Assembly (NCBI RefSeq): GCF_004343155.1 | Contig: NZ_SMDC01000001.1 | Span: 372,001-436,000, forward strand | Source: Marichromatium gracile | GTDB taxonomy: Bacteria; Pseudomonadota; Gammaproteobacteria; Chromatiales; Chromatiaceae | Direction: 5' to 3' | DNA length: 64,000 nt | Shown here: positions 9,696 to 17,966 of the stretch, one piece after another | Position numbering within the stretch: the first letter of the stretch is position 1 | Layout of the letters: each line of letters opens with the position of its first letter | Program-made: the position numbers and the translations under genes | The notes under the pieces: generated by a model | What the model was told of the DNA's origin: nothing | The model's database searches: none | What the model saw: only the letters and a program-made list of their open reading frames with translations

Positions 9696-11704
9696 ACATG
9701 CATCCCGCCCTGTCACTGGCCCTGCTGGCGCTGACCCTGGCGCTGGCCTCGGCGCTGGTCGCGCTGCCGGCCGCACGCTGGCCGCGGGCGCTGCGTTGGG
9801 CCTCGCTGCCGCTGCTCGGGCTCTCCGGGGTGGCGGCGAGCGGCGCCGGGCTGTGGGCGCTGGTCGAGGGGCTCGATCTCGGTCTCGTCCTGCCGCTGGG
9901 GCTGCCCTGGCTGCCCTGGCACCTCCAACTCGACGCCCTCGCCGGCTTCTTCCTCGCGCTGATCGGTATCCTCGTCACCGCCGCCGGCATCTACGGCCCG
10001 GCCTATGTGCGCGGGTTGGAGAACGGACGCGAGTCGCTCGCCGCGCTCGGCGGCTTCAGCGGGCTGTTCGTCGCCGGCATGCTGCTGGTGGTGCTCGCCG
10101 CCGACGCCTTCGTGTTCATGGTGGCCTGGGAGCTGATGTCGCTGGCCTCCTATTTCCTCGTCGCCTTCCACCACGACAACCCGGCCAACCGTCGCGCAGC
10201 CTTCCTCTATCTGCTGATGGCCCATGTCGGCGGGCTGGCGATCCTGCTCGGCTTCGGCGTGCTCGCCGCCTTCGCCGGCGGTTTCGAGTTCACCCTGCTG
10301 CGCGAGGCGGCGCTGTCGACGTCCTGGGCGAGCCTGTGCTTCGCCCTGGTGCTGCTCGGCTTCGGCATGAAGGCGGGGCTGGTGCCGCTGCACGCCTGGC
10401 TGCCCGAGGCGCACCCGGTGGCGCCCTCGCACATCTCGGCGCTGATGTCCGGGGCGATGCTCAAGGTCGCCGTCTACGGCTTCGTGCGCGTGGTCTTCGA
10501 CCTGATCGGTCAGTTCCACTGGCAGTGGGGCGTGGTGATGCTGGCCGTCGGCAGTCTCTCGGCGCTCACCGGGGTGCTGTTTGCGATGATGCAGAGCGAC
10601 CTCAAGCGGCTGCTCGCCTACTCCTCGGTGGAGAACCTCGGCATCATCTTCATCGCCCTCGGTCTGGCGGTGCTGTTCATGGCCACCGGCCATCCGACGC
10701 TCGCCGCGCTGGCCTTCGTCGCCGCGCTCTATCACGCCATCAACCACGCGCTGTTCAAGGGGCTGCTGTTTCTCGGCGCCGGGGCGGTGCTGCACAGCAC
10801 CCACGAGCGCGACCTCGAGCAGATGGGCGGGCTGCTGCGGCGCATGCCCTGGACCGGGCTGTTCTTCCTCATCGGTTGTGTCGCGATCTCGGCGCTGCCG
10901 CCGCTCAACGGCTTCGTCTCCGAATGGCTGACCTTCCAGGCCGCGCTCCAGGCCTGGCAGCTCGACAGCGGCGTGCTGCGCAGCCTGATCCCGATCGTCT
11001 CGGCGGTACTCGCGCTCACCGGCGCGCTGGTGGCGGCGACCTTCGTCAAGGTCTATGGCGTCGCCTTCCTCGGCCAGGCGCGCTCGCGTCACGTCCGGCG
11101 GGCGCGGGCGGTGCCGCTGGGGATGCGTTGGGGACAGGGGCTGCTGGCGCTCTTCTGCGTGCTGCTCGGGGTGCTGCCGACCCAGGTGATCGCGCTGCTC
11201 GACCCGGTCGCCGTGGCCGTCGTCGGCACCGGGCTGCCGCAGGCCGCTGCCGGCGGCTGGCTGTGGCTGACCCCGGTCTCGGCCGAGACCGCGAGCTACA
11301 GCGCGCCGCTGTCGATCCTGCTGCTGGCGCTGATCGCCGGTGCGGCGATCCTCTGGGCGCGGCGCGGGCGGGTACGACGGGTGCGCCGCTGCGACCCCTG
11401 GGACTGCGGTCTGACCCCGCCGACGCCGCGGATGCAGTACAGCGCCGCGGCCTTCGCCCAGCCGATCCGCCGGGTGTTCGCGCTCGCCTTCGCGATCGAC
11501 GAGCGCAAGCCCGCGGCCACCGATACCCGGCCGCGCTATCGCCTGCGCATCGCCGACCGTGCTTGGTCGCTGCTCTATGTGCCGCTGGCCCAGGCGGTGG
11601 AGTCGGCCGCGCGTCGGGTGGTGCTGCTGCAGTCGGGGAACGTGCGGGTCTATCTGGGCTGGACCCTGGCGACGCTGCTGGTGCTGCTGTGGATCATCTC
11701 GTGA
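9692..11704 (+). CDS. hyfB: Hydrogenase-4/complex I-like antiporter subunit HyfB
   Basis: Polytopic inner-membrane protein, 670 residues, of the NuoL/NuoM/MrpA proton-channel family, closest in layout to HyfB (EhrA in Ehr-type complexes). The key residues of proton-pumping subunits are present: the TM5 glutamate (E147 in AWELMSL) and the lysine and histidines in GFGMKAGLVPLHAWLPEAH near residue 230. It has a long hydrophilic C-terminal stretch (CDPWDCGLTPPTPRMQYSA) seen in HyfB proteins. It starts inside the stop of the Xre gene (ATGA) and leads a six-gene membrane complex operon. Proton or sodium translocation is inferred from the family. Confidence 0.9.
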   Translation: MNMHPALSLALLALTLALASALVALPAARWPRALRWASLPLLGLSGVAASGAGLWALVEGLDLGLVLPLGLPWLPWHLQLDALAGFFLALIGILVTAAGIYGPAYVRGLENGRESLAALGGFSGLFVAGMLLVVLAADAFVFMVAWELMSLASYFLVAFHHDNPANRRAAFLYLLMAHVGGLAILLGFGVLAAFAGGFEFTLLREAALSTSWASLCFALVLLGFGMKAGLVPLHAWLPEAHPVAPSHISALMSGAMLKVAVYGFVRVVFDLIGQFHWQWGVVMLAVGSLSALTGVLFAMMQSDLKRLLAYSSVENLGIIFIALGLAVLFMATGHPTLAALAFVAALYHAINHALFKGLLFLGAGAVLHSTHERDLEQMGGLLRRMPWTGLFFLIGCVAISALPPLNGFVSEWLTFQAALQAWQLDSGVLRSLIPIVSAVLALTGALVAATFVKVYGVAFLGQARSRHVRRARAVPLGMRWGQGLLALFCVLLGVLPTQVIALLDPVAVAVVGTGLPQAAAGGWLWLTPVSAETASYSAPLSILLLALIAGAAILWARRGRVRRVRRCDPWDCGLTPPTPRMQYSAAAFAQPIRRVFALAFAIDERKPAATDTRPRYRLRIADRAWSLLYVPLAQAVESAARRVVLLQSGNVRVYLGWTLATLLVLLWIIS

Positions 11705-11782
11705 TCGCGGCGCGCGCCCTGCTCAACCCGGTGGCGTCGCGCCCAGTCGCGGCGCGCCCACTGCCGTGCGGGACCCTGTGCG

Positions 11783-12748
11783 ATGGATGAACCTGTGATG
11801 CTCTCGGCCTGGGGGATGGCGCTGCTGCAGGCGCTGCTCTACCCCGCGCTGGCGCCCCTGCTGATCGGCTGGGTGCGCAAGGTCAAGGCGCGGCTGAACA
11901 ACCGCCGCGGCGCCTCGGTGCTGCAACCCTATCGCGACCTGCGCAAGCTGCTGGCGAAGGAGACGCGGGTGGCGCACACCGCCTCGCCGCTGTTCCGTCT
12001 GGCGCCCTACGTGGTGTTCGTCGCCACCTGGCTGGCCGCGGCCACGGTGCCGCTGGTGGCGCGCGACCTGCCGACGGCGCAGATCGCCGACATCATCGTG
12101 CTGGTCGGCCTGCTCGGTCTGGCGCGCTTCTTCCTCGCGCTGGCGGGGATGGACGTCGGCACCGCCTTCGGCGGCATGGGCGCCTCGCGCGAGATGATGG
12201 TCTCGAGCCTCGCCGAGCCGGCGATGCTGGTCGCGGTCTTCACCCTGGCGATGAGCGCCCACAGCACCAGCCTGTCGAGCGTGATCGGCTATCACCTGGC
12301 CGACGGCTTCGTGGTCCGCCCGTCCTATCTCTTCGCCTTCGGCGCCCTGGTGCTGGTGGCGCTCGCCGAGAGCGGACGCATCCCGGTCGACAACCCCACC
12401 ACCCATCTCGAACTGACGATGATCCACGAGGGCATGCTGCTCGAGTACACCGGTCGCCACCTGGCGCTGATGGAGTTGGCCGCGTATCTCAAGCTGATGC
12501 TCTACGGGGTGCTGATCGCCAACGTCTTCGTGCCCTGGGGGATCGGTCAGGCGTTCGCCCCGGCGGCGCTGGCGCTCGGCCTGGGGGCGATCCTGCTCAA
12601 GCTCGCGGTGCTCGGCGCGGCGCTCGCCGTCGGCGAGACGGTGGTGGCCAAGATGCGGCTGTTCCGCGCCCCGGCCTTCCTCAACCTCGCCCTGCTGCTG
12701 GCCCTGCTCGGGCTGCTCAGTCACGTCATCCTGGAGGTGGGCGCATGA
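11783..12748 (+). CDS. hyfC: Complex I subunit H-like membrane protein HyfC
   Basis: 321-residue NuoH/HyfC homologue (EhrB in Ehr-type complexes), the membrane subunit that joins the soluble arm to the ion-pumping arm. Eight or so hydrophobic segments are visible. The conserved loop GRIPVDNPTTHLELTMIHEG near residue 205 is the HyfC form of the quinone-cavity loop. The start at 11783 follows 78 bp after hyfB; the ATG at 11798 is an alternative. It overlaps the next gene as ATGA (12745-12748). Confidence 0.92.
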   Translation: MDEPVMLSAWGMALLQALLYPALAPLLIGWVRKVKARLNNRRGASVLQPYRDLRKLLAKETRVAHTASPLFRLAPYVVFVATWLAAATVPLVARDLPTAQIADIIVLVGLLGLARFFLALAGMDVGTAFGGMGASREMMVSSLAEPAMLVAVFTLAMSAHSTSLSSVIGYHLADGFVVRPSYLFAFGALVLVALAESGRIPVDNPTTHLELTMIHEGMLLEYTGRHLALMELAAYLKLMLYGVLIANVFVPWGIGQAFAPAALALGLGAILLKLAVLGAALAVGETVVAKMRLFRAPAFLNLALLLALLGLLSHVILEVGA

Positions 12749-13431
12749 GTCTCACGCAACTGCCGCTGCTCGAACAGTTCGTGCTGCTGCAGGCGGCGCT
12801 GGTGCTCTTCCTGTCCTTCGGGCTGCTGTCGCAGACCCGACTGCTCGCCGCCATCCACGCCTTCGCCTGGCAGGGCGCGCTGATCGCCGCGGTGACCCTC
12901 ACCGTGGCGATCGCCGGCCACGCCCACCATCTCTATTTCTCGGCGCTGCTCACCCTGGCGCTGAAGGCGATGCTGATCCCCTGGATGCTGCACCGGCTGG
13001 TGCGCCGTCTCGCCCTGGAGCGTCACACCGAGACCCTCAGCCACCCGGCGCTGGTGAGCATGGCGGCGGTGGCGCTGGTGATCTTCAGCTACTGGGTGGT
13101 GGTGCCGATCGTTGCCGAGGAGCTGACCTTCACCCGCAACATCGTCGCGGTGAGCCTGGCGGTGGTGCTGATCGGGCTGCTGATGCTGGTGGCGCGCCAG
13201 CAGGCGGTGGCCCAGGTGCTCGGCTTCATGTCGATGGAGAACGGGCTGTTCCTGGCCGCGGTCTCCGCCACCGCCGGCATGCCGCTGGTGGTCGAGCTGG
13301 GCGTGGCCTTCGACGTGCTGGTGGCGATGGTGCTGTTCGGGGTGTTCTTCTTCCAGATCCGCGACAGCATCGACTCGCTCGACGTCGACCGCCTCAACCG
13401 CCTCACCGAGACCGAGGAGGAGACGCCATGA
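12745..13431 (+). CDS. hyfE: Hydrogenase-4-like membrane subunit HyfE
   Basis: 228-residue membrane protein of the HyfE family, whose C-terminal half resembles NuoK. Six to seven hydrophobic helices are visible; a conserved glutamate lies in MSMENGLFLAAVSATAGMP (near residue 166), the counterpart of the buried glutamate of NuoK. It overlaps its neighbours by ATGA on both sides (12745-12748 and 13428-13431), consistent with strict stoichiometric co-translation. It is a structural part of the ion-translocating arm. Confidence 0.9.
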   Translation: MSLTQLPLLEQFVLLQAALVLFLSFGLLSQTRLLAAIHAFAWQGALIAAVTLTVAIAGHAHHLYFSALLTLALKAMLIPWMLHRLVRRLALERHTETLSHPALVSMAAVALVIFSYWVVVPIVAEELTFTRNIVAVSLAVVLIGLLMLVARQQAVAQVLGFMSMENGLFLAAVSATAGMPLVVELGVAFDVLVAMVLFGVFFFQIRDSIDSLDVDRLNRLTETEEETP

Positions 13432-14900
13432 GCGCGCTGATCCTGATCCTGCTGCTGCCGCTGGCCGGGGCGCTGGCGCTCGCCTTCGTCAGCTCGGTGC
13501 GCTGGGCCGGCTGGATCAACCTCGGCGTCGCCGCGCTCACCCTGGCCGCCGCGTTGTGGCTCGGCTGGACGGTCGCCGCGCACGAGGTGGTCGCCGGGCT
13601 GCACTTCAGGGTCGATGCCTTCAACGTCTATCTGGTGGTGCTCACCGCCTTCGTCGGTCTGACCACGGCGATCTTCTCGCGCCCCTACATGCGTCACGTC
13701 TGCGCCAACGCCCGTATCAGTCCGCCCGGGGTGCGCATCTATCACAGCATGTACCAGACCTTCATGCTGACCATGCTGGTGGCACTCACCACCGACAACC
13801 TCGGCGTGCTCTGGGTGGCGGTCGAGGGCGCGACCCTGGCCACGGTGCTGCTGGTCTCGCTCTATCGCACCCCGGAGGCGGTCGAGGCGGCGTGGAAGTA
13901 CTTCATCCTCTGCGGCGTCGGCATCGCCCTGGCGCTGTTCGGCACCGTGCTGACCTACTTCGCCGCCCAGCAGGTGCTCGCCGACCCCACCGAGGGGCTG
14001 ACCTGGAGCGTGCTCTACGCCGACGCCGCGGCGCTCGACCCCACGGTGATGCGCATCGCCTTCGTCTTCCTGCTGGTCGGCTACGGCACCAAGGTCGGGC
14101 TGGTGCCGATGCACCAGTGGCTGCCCGATGCCCACTCCGAGGGGCCGACGCCGATGTCTGCGGTGCTCTCCGGGCTGCTGCTCAACGTCGCCCTCTATGC
14201 CGTGGTGCGGCTGAAGATGCTGGTCGACGGCTCGCTGGCGGCGACCGATACCCCGCACCTGGCCGGTGCGCTGCTGATGGGCTTCGGGCTGATCTCCTTC
14301 CTCGTCGCCGGGCTGTTTCTGCACCGCCAGCGCGACATCAAGCGGATGTTCAGCTACTCCTCGATCGAGCACATGGGCCTGATGACCTTCGCCTTCGGGC
14401 TCGGCGGGCCGCTGGCCACCTTCGGCGCGCTGCTGCACATGCTGGTGCACTCGCTGACCAAGTCGGCGATCTTCATCACCGTGGGGCACGCTGCGCACAT
14501 CGCCGGCACCCAGTCGATCGACCGCATCCGCGGGCTGATCCGTACCCAGCCGGCGGTCGGCTGGTCGCTGTTGCTGGGGGTGGTGGCGATCGCCGGCTTC
14601 CCGCCGTTCGGGGTCTTCGCCAGCGAGTTCCTGCTGCTCACCGCCACCATCCAGACCCAGCCCTGGTTGAGCGTGGCGCTGCTCGGCGGGCTGGCGGTGG
14701 CCTGCGCCGGGCTGTTTCGCCATGTCCACCCGATGGTCTACGGCACGCCGCCCGAGGGTCAGCAGCCGGTCGAGGCCAACATGCTGCCGGTGATGATCCA
14801 TCTCGGGCTGGTGCTGTGGCTGGGGCTGGCGATCCCGGCGCTGCTCGCCGGCTGGCTCGACCGGGCGACCGGACTGATCGCGGGGAGTCATCTGCTATGA
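13428..14900 (+). CDS. hyfF: Hydrogenase-4-like antiporter subunit HyfF
   Basis: Second antiporter-like subunit, 490 residues, of the NuoL/M/N family. It carries the TM5 glutamate region WVAVEGATLATVLLVSLYR near 127 and the central lysine/histidine region GYGTKVGLVPMHQWLPDAH near 223. A further lysine lies in RQRDIKRMFSYSSIEHMG near 307. Together with HyfB it gives two potential ion channels; E. coli hydrogenase 4 has a third (HyfD), which is absent here. It overlaps hyfE and the hyfG-like gene by four bases each. Confidence 0.92.
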   Translation: MSALILILLLPLAGALALAFVSSVRWAGWINLGVAALTLAAALWLGWTVAAHEVVAGLHFRVDAFNVYLVVLTAFVGLTTAIFSRPYMRHVCANARISPPGVRIYHSMYQTFMLTMLVALTTDNLGVLWVAVEGATLATVLLVSLYRTPEAVEAAWKYFILCGVGIALALFGTVLTYFAAQQVLADPTEGLTWSVLYADAAALDPTVMRIAFVFLLVGYGTKVGLVPMHQWLPDAHSEGPTPMSAVLSGLLLNVALYAVVRLKMLVDGSLAATDTPHLAGALLMGFGLISFLVAGLFLHRQRDIKRMFSYSSIEHMGLMTFAFGLGGPLATFGALLHMLVHSLTKSAIFITVGHAAHIAGTQSIDRIRGLIRTQPAVGWSLLLGVVAIAGFPPFGVFASEFLLLTATIQTQPWLSVALLGGLAVACAGLFRHVHPMVYGTPPEGQQPVEANMLPVMIHLGLVLWLGLAIPALLAGWLDRATGLIAGSHLL

Positions 14901-16486
14901 ACGTCACCGATCCGCTCGCCGACCTGCAGGGGCTGCTCACCGCCCCGGGTATCGGCGCCACTGCATGCGCCGGCGTCGCCGGGGTCGAGTCCTGTCTGGC
15001 GCTGCCGGCGGCGCACTGGGGCCTGCTCGCCGAGCTCGCCGCCGACGCCGGGCTGCGTCACGCCGGGCTCTGGGCCGATGCGCTCGATGAGGAGCGGCTG
15101 CGCGTGCAGGCGCTGTTCGCCGCCGCCGACGGCTATCTGCTGGCGCAGACCGAGGTGACGGGCGCGCCGCCCGAGCTGGCCTCCCACACCCCGCTCTTCC
15201 CCGGTGTCGACCGTCTCGAACGCCATGCCCAGGACCTCCTCGGGGTGCGCTTCCTCGGTCATCCGCGCGGTGCGGTGCGCTGGACCCGTCACCAGGCCTG
15301 GCCGGAGACGGCCCACCCGCTGCGTCCCGACTTCCCGCTCGCCGGCGACCATCCCGGTCGCACCCCCGCCGATGGCGACTACCCGATCGTGCGGCTGCAG
15401 GGCAACGGCGTCTGCGAGGTGCCGGTGGGGCCGGTGCACGCCGGGGTGATCGCCCCCGGACACTTCCGCTTCCAGGTGATGGGCGAGGACGTGCTGCGGC
15501 TCGAGGAGCGTCTCGGCTATGTCCACAAGGGCATCGAGAAACACGCCGTCGGCCGTGATGCCGCGGGGCTGGTGCGACTCGCCGCGCGGGTCGCCGCCGA
15601 CAGCACCGTGGCCCATGCCTGGGCGGCCTGTCAGGCACTCGAGCGCGCCTGCGACACCGAGGTGCCGGCGCGCGCGCTCTATCTGCGCGCGCTGCTCGCC
15701 GAGCGCGAGCGGGTGGCCAACCATCTCGGCGACATCGGCGGGATCTGCAACGACGTCGGTTTCGGCTTCGGCCAGAGCCAGTGCGCGCTGCTGCGCGAGC
15801 GCTGGCAGCGCGACAACGCCAGCCATTTCGGCCATCGTCTGCTGATGGACACTCTGGTCCCCGGCGGCGTGGTGCGCGATCTCGACCCCGCCGCGCCGGA
15901 GCGTCTGATCCAGGCCAACGGCGAGCTCAGACGGGTGCTGCGGCGGCTGTTCGACATCCTCGACGATCATCCGCCGCTCAACGACCGGCTGCTCACCACC
16001 GGCATCCTCGCGCAGGGCACGGCGCGCGCGCTCGGCTGCACCGGCTATGTCGCCAAGGCCAGCGGGATCGACCACGACCTGCGCCATCACGTCCCCTACG
16101 CACCCTACGACCGGCTGCGGCTGGAGACGGCGGTGGTCGAGCACGAGGGCGACGTGGCGGCGCGGATGCGGGTGCGGATGCGCGAGATCCACGCCAGCCT
16201 GGGGCTGATCGAGCAGCTGCTCGCCGCGCTCCCCGAGGGCGCGATCGCGGCGCCGCTGACGCCGCGCCCCGAGGCCAGCGGGCTGGGGCTGGTCGAGGGC
16301 TGGCGCGGCGAGTCGGTCGCGCTGGTGCGGCTCGATGTCGCCGGGCGGGTGGCGCGCTACTTCCCGCGCGACCCGAGCTGGTTCAACTGGCCGGCGCTCG
16401 AACACCTGATCCTCGGCAACATCGTCCCCGACTTCCCGGTGTGCAACAAGTCGGTCAACGGCTCCTACTCCGGGGTGGACCTGTAG
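14897..16486 (+). CDS. hyfG: HyfG-like large subunit (NuoC/NuoD fusion) lacking [NiFe] ligands
   Basis: 529-residue fusion: a NuoC-like N-terminal domain (about 1-150) and a NuoD/hydrogenase large-subunit-like domain (about 160-529). In true group 4 hydrogenases four cysteines hold the Ni-Fe centre. Here the first site reads RVAADSTVAHA (231-241) where HyfG has RVCGICGFAHS, and the C-terminus reads SVNGSYSGVDL (519-529) where HyfG has SLDPCYSCTDR. All four ligands are gone (A, S, S, G) and the protein ends at the motif with no cleavable tail. It therefore cannot bind the [NiFe] cofactor and fits the energy-converting-hydrogenase-related (Ehr, EhrL) group. ATG 14897 overlaps hyfF as ATGA. Electron partners are unknown. 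Confidence 0.9.
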   Translation: MNVTDPLADLQGLLTAPGIGATACAGVAGVESCLALPAAHWGLLAELAADAGLRHAGLWADALDEERLRVQALFAAADGYLLAQTEVTGAPPELASHTPLFPGVDRLERHAQDLLGVRFLGHPRGAVRWTRHQAWPETAHPLRPDFPLAGDHPGRTPADGDYPIVRLQGNGVCEVPVGPVHAGVIAPGHFRFQVMGEDVLRLEERLGYVHKGIEKHAVGRDAAGLVRLAARVAADSTVAHAWAACQALERACDTEVPARALYLRALLAERERVANHLGDIGGICNDVGFGFGQSQCALLRERWQRDNASHFGHRLLMDTLVPGGVVRDLDPAAPERLIQANGELRRVLRRLFDILDDHPPLNDRLLTTGILAQGTARALGCTGYVAKASGIDHDLRHHVPYAPYDRLRLETAVVEHEGDVAARMRVRMREIHASLGLIEQLLAALPEGAIAAPLTPRPEASGLGLVEGWRGESVALVRLDVAGRVARYFPRDPSWFNWPALEHLILGNIVPDFPVCNKSVNGSYSGVDL

Positions 16487-16517
16487 CGCCCGCCCCAGCA
16501 TCGACAGGCACTGAACC

Positions 16518-17036
16518 ATGTTCCGCATCCTCAACCAGATCGTTCGCACCGGGCTGCGCACCGAGCCGGTCGCGCGTCCCGACGCCGCCGGCCTCGAACG
16601 TCTCGGCATCGAGCTGCGCCGCCGGGTCGACGCGCGGTTCGGCCACAGCCTCGCGATCCGTCAGGTCGATGCCGGTTCCTGCGGTGGTTGCGAGATCGAG
16701 ATCCACGCCCTCGCCAACGCCTACTACGACCTCGAACGCTTCGGCATCCGCTTCTGCGCCTCGCCGCGTCATGCCGACGCGCTGCTGGTCACCGGGCCGG
16801 TGTCGCGTCACATGGAACAGGCGCTGCGTCGCACCTGGCGCGCCATGCCCGCGCCCAAGTTCGTCATCGCCGCCGGCGACTGCGCCTGCGACGGCGGCGA
16901 GTTCGGCGAGAGCTATGCCAGCTGCGGCGCGGTCGAGCGGGTGATCCCGGTCGACGTGCGCATCCCCGGCTGCCCGCCCACCCCGCTGCAGCTGGTCGAG
17001 GGGTTGCTGGCGGCGCTGGCGCAGGATCGCGACTGA
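16518..17036 (+). CDS. hyfI: HyfI/NuoB-like Fe-S small subunit
   Basis: 172-residue NuoB/HyfI homologue (EhrS in Ehr-type complexes). The ligands of the N2-type [4Fe-4S] cluster are present: C55 and C58 in GSCGGCEIEI, C122 in AAGDCACDGG, and C152 in PGCPP. So, unlike the HyfG-like partner, this subunit keeps its redox centre and can still carry electrons to the membrane interface. It follows the hyfG-like gene by 31 bp and closes the operon. No ferredoxin-type subunit (HyfA/HyfH) is encoded. Confidence 0.92.
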   Translation: MFRILNQIVRTGLRTEPVARPDAAGLERLGIELRRRVDARFGHSLAIRQVDAGSCGGCEIEIHALANAYYDLERFGIRFCASPRHADALLVTGPVSRHMEQALRRTWRAMPAPKFVIAAGDCACDGGEFGESYASCGAVERVIPVDVRIPGCPPTPLQLVEGLLAALAQDRD

Positions 17037-17092
17037 TCGCGATCGCCGGCGACGGTATCCTTGGCACTCATCCCCATCGCACGAGTGTCACC

Positions 17093-17860
17093 ATGAGCGA
17101 GCCCCGTCTCTCGATCCTGATGTATCACCAGGTCGGCGATTTCGCGCCGATGCGCGCACATCGCGCCAACTACTGCGATCGCCGTCGCTTCAGCGCGCAG
17201 ATGGCGTTGCTCGCGCGCCTCGGCTATCGGGTGATCGGGCTCGACGAGGCGCTCGCCGGGCTGCGCGGCGAGCGCGCGCTGGCGCCGCGCTCGGTGGTAC
17301 TGACCTTCGACGACGGTTATCGCAACTTCGTCGACCACGCCCTGCCGGTGCTCGCGCGTCACGGCTTCCCGGCCACCGTCTATGTCATCAGCGACTGGGT
17401 CGGGCGGCGCGCCGAGTGGTTCGCCAAGGACCCCGGCCGCCCGGTCCCCGAGCTGATGGACGCCGCCGCGCTGCGCGAGGTCCATGCCGCTGGCATCACC
17501 ATCGGCTCGCACACCGCCAATCACGTCAAGCTCGGCGAGTGCCCGCCTGCGCGTCAGGCCGAGGAGCTGGGCGCCAGTCGTGCACGGCTCGAGGACCTGC
17601 TCGGCGCCCCGGTGCAGCATCTCTGCTATCCCTTCGGCAGCTTCGATCACCACACCCCGGGGCTTGCCGCCGCCGCCGGTTATCGCTCGGCGACGACCTG
17701 TCTGCGCGGTGCCGCGACCCGCGCCGATCATCCGCTGGCGCTGCCGCGCAAGGCGATCTCCTTCGGCGACGACCTGCTCGGTTTCTGGTGGAAGGTCGCG
17801 GTCAAGCACGCCCCCAAGCCCGATCTGGTGAGCTGGCGGGCGCGATTGGCGGGTGAATGA
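17093..17860 (+). CDS. Polysaccharide deacetylase (NodB/CE4) family protein
   Basis: 255-residue carbohydrate esterase family 4 protein. Signature motifs are intact: LTFDDGY near 67 (catalytic Asp and metal Asp), the metal-binding SHTANH near 142, and CYPFGSFD near 180. These predict metal-dependent N- or O-deacetylation of a sugar polymer. No signal peptide is obvious, so it may act in the cytoplasm or on a lipid-linked intermediate. The ATG at 17093 gives the family start MSEPRLSILMYHQVG. It stands 56 bp after hyfI and may share its transcript, but a functional link is not evident. Confidence 0.88.
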   Translation: MSEPRLSILMYHQVGDFAPMRAHRANYCDRRRFSAQMALLARLGYRVIGLDEALAGLRGERALAPRSVVLTFDDGYRNFVDHALPVLARHGFPATVYVISDWVGRRAEWFAKDPGRPVPELMDAAALREVHAAGITIGSHTANHVKLGECPPARQAEELGASRARLEDLLGAPVQHLCYPFGSFDHHTPGLAAAAGYRSATTCLRGAATRADHPLALPRKAISFGDDLLGFWWKVAVKHAPKPDLVSWRARLAGE

Positions 17861-17966
17861 GCGGGTGAAATTCATTACACTTTTCGCGTGAATCATGCGC
17901 TGCGGGCACACCATGGAGCGATGACCTGGAGCGATCCCCCGACGATCGATCTGCGGTGTTCGTTCT

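Noticed and set aside
9692-17036. Annotating the cluster as hydrogenase 4 or formate hydrogenlyase
   Set aside because: The large-subunit homologue lacks every [NiFe] cysteine, and no formate dehydrogenase, ferredoxin or maturation gene is present.
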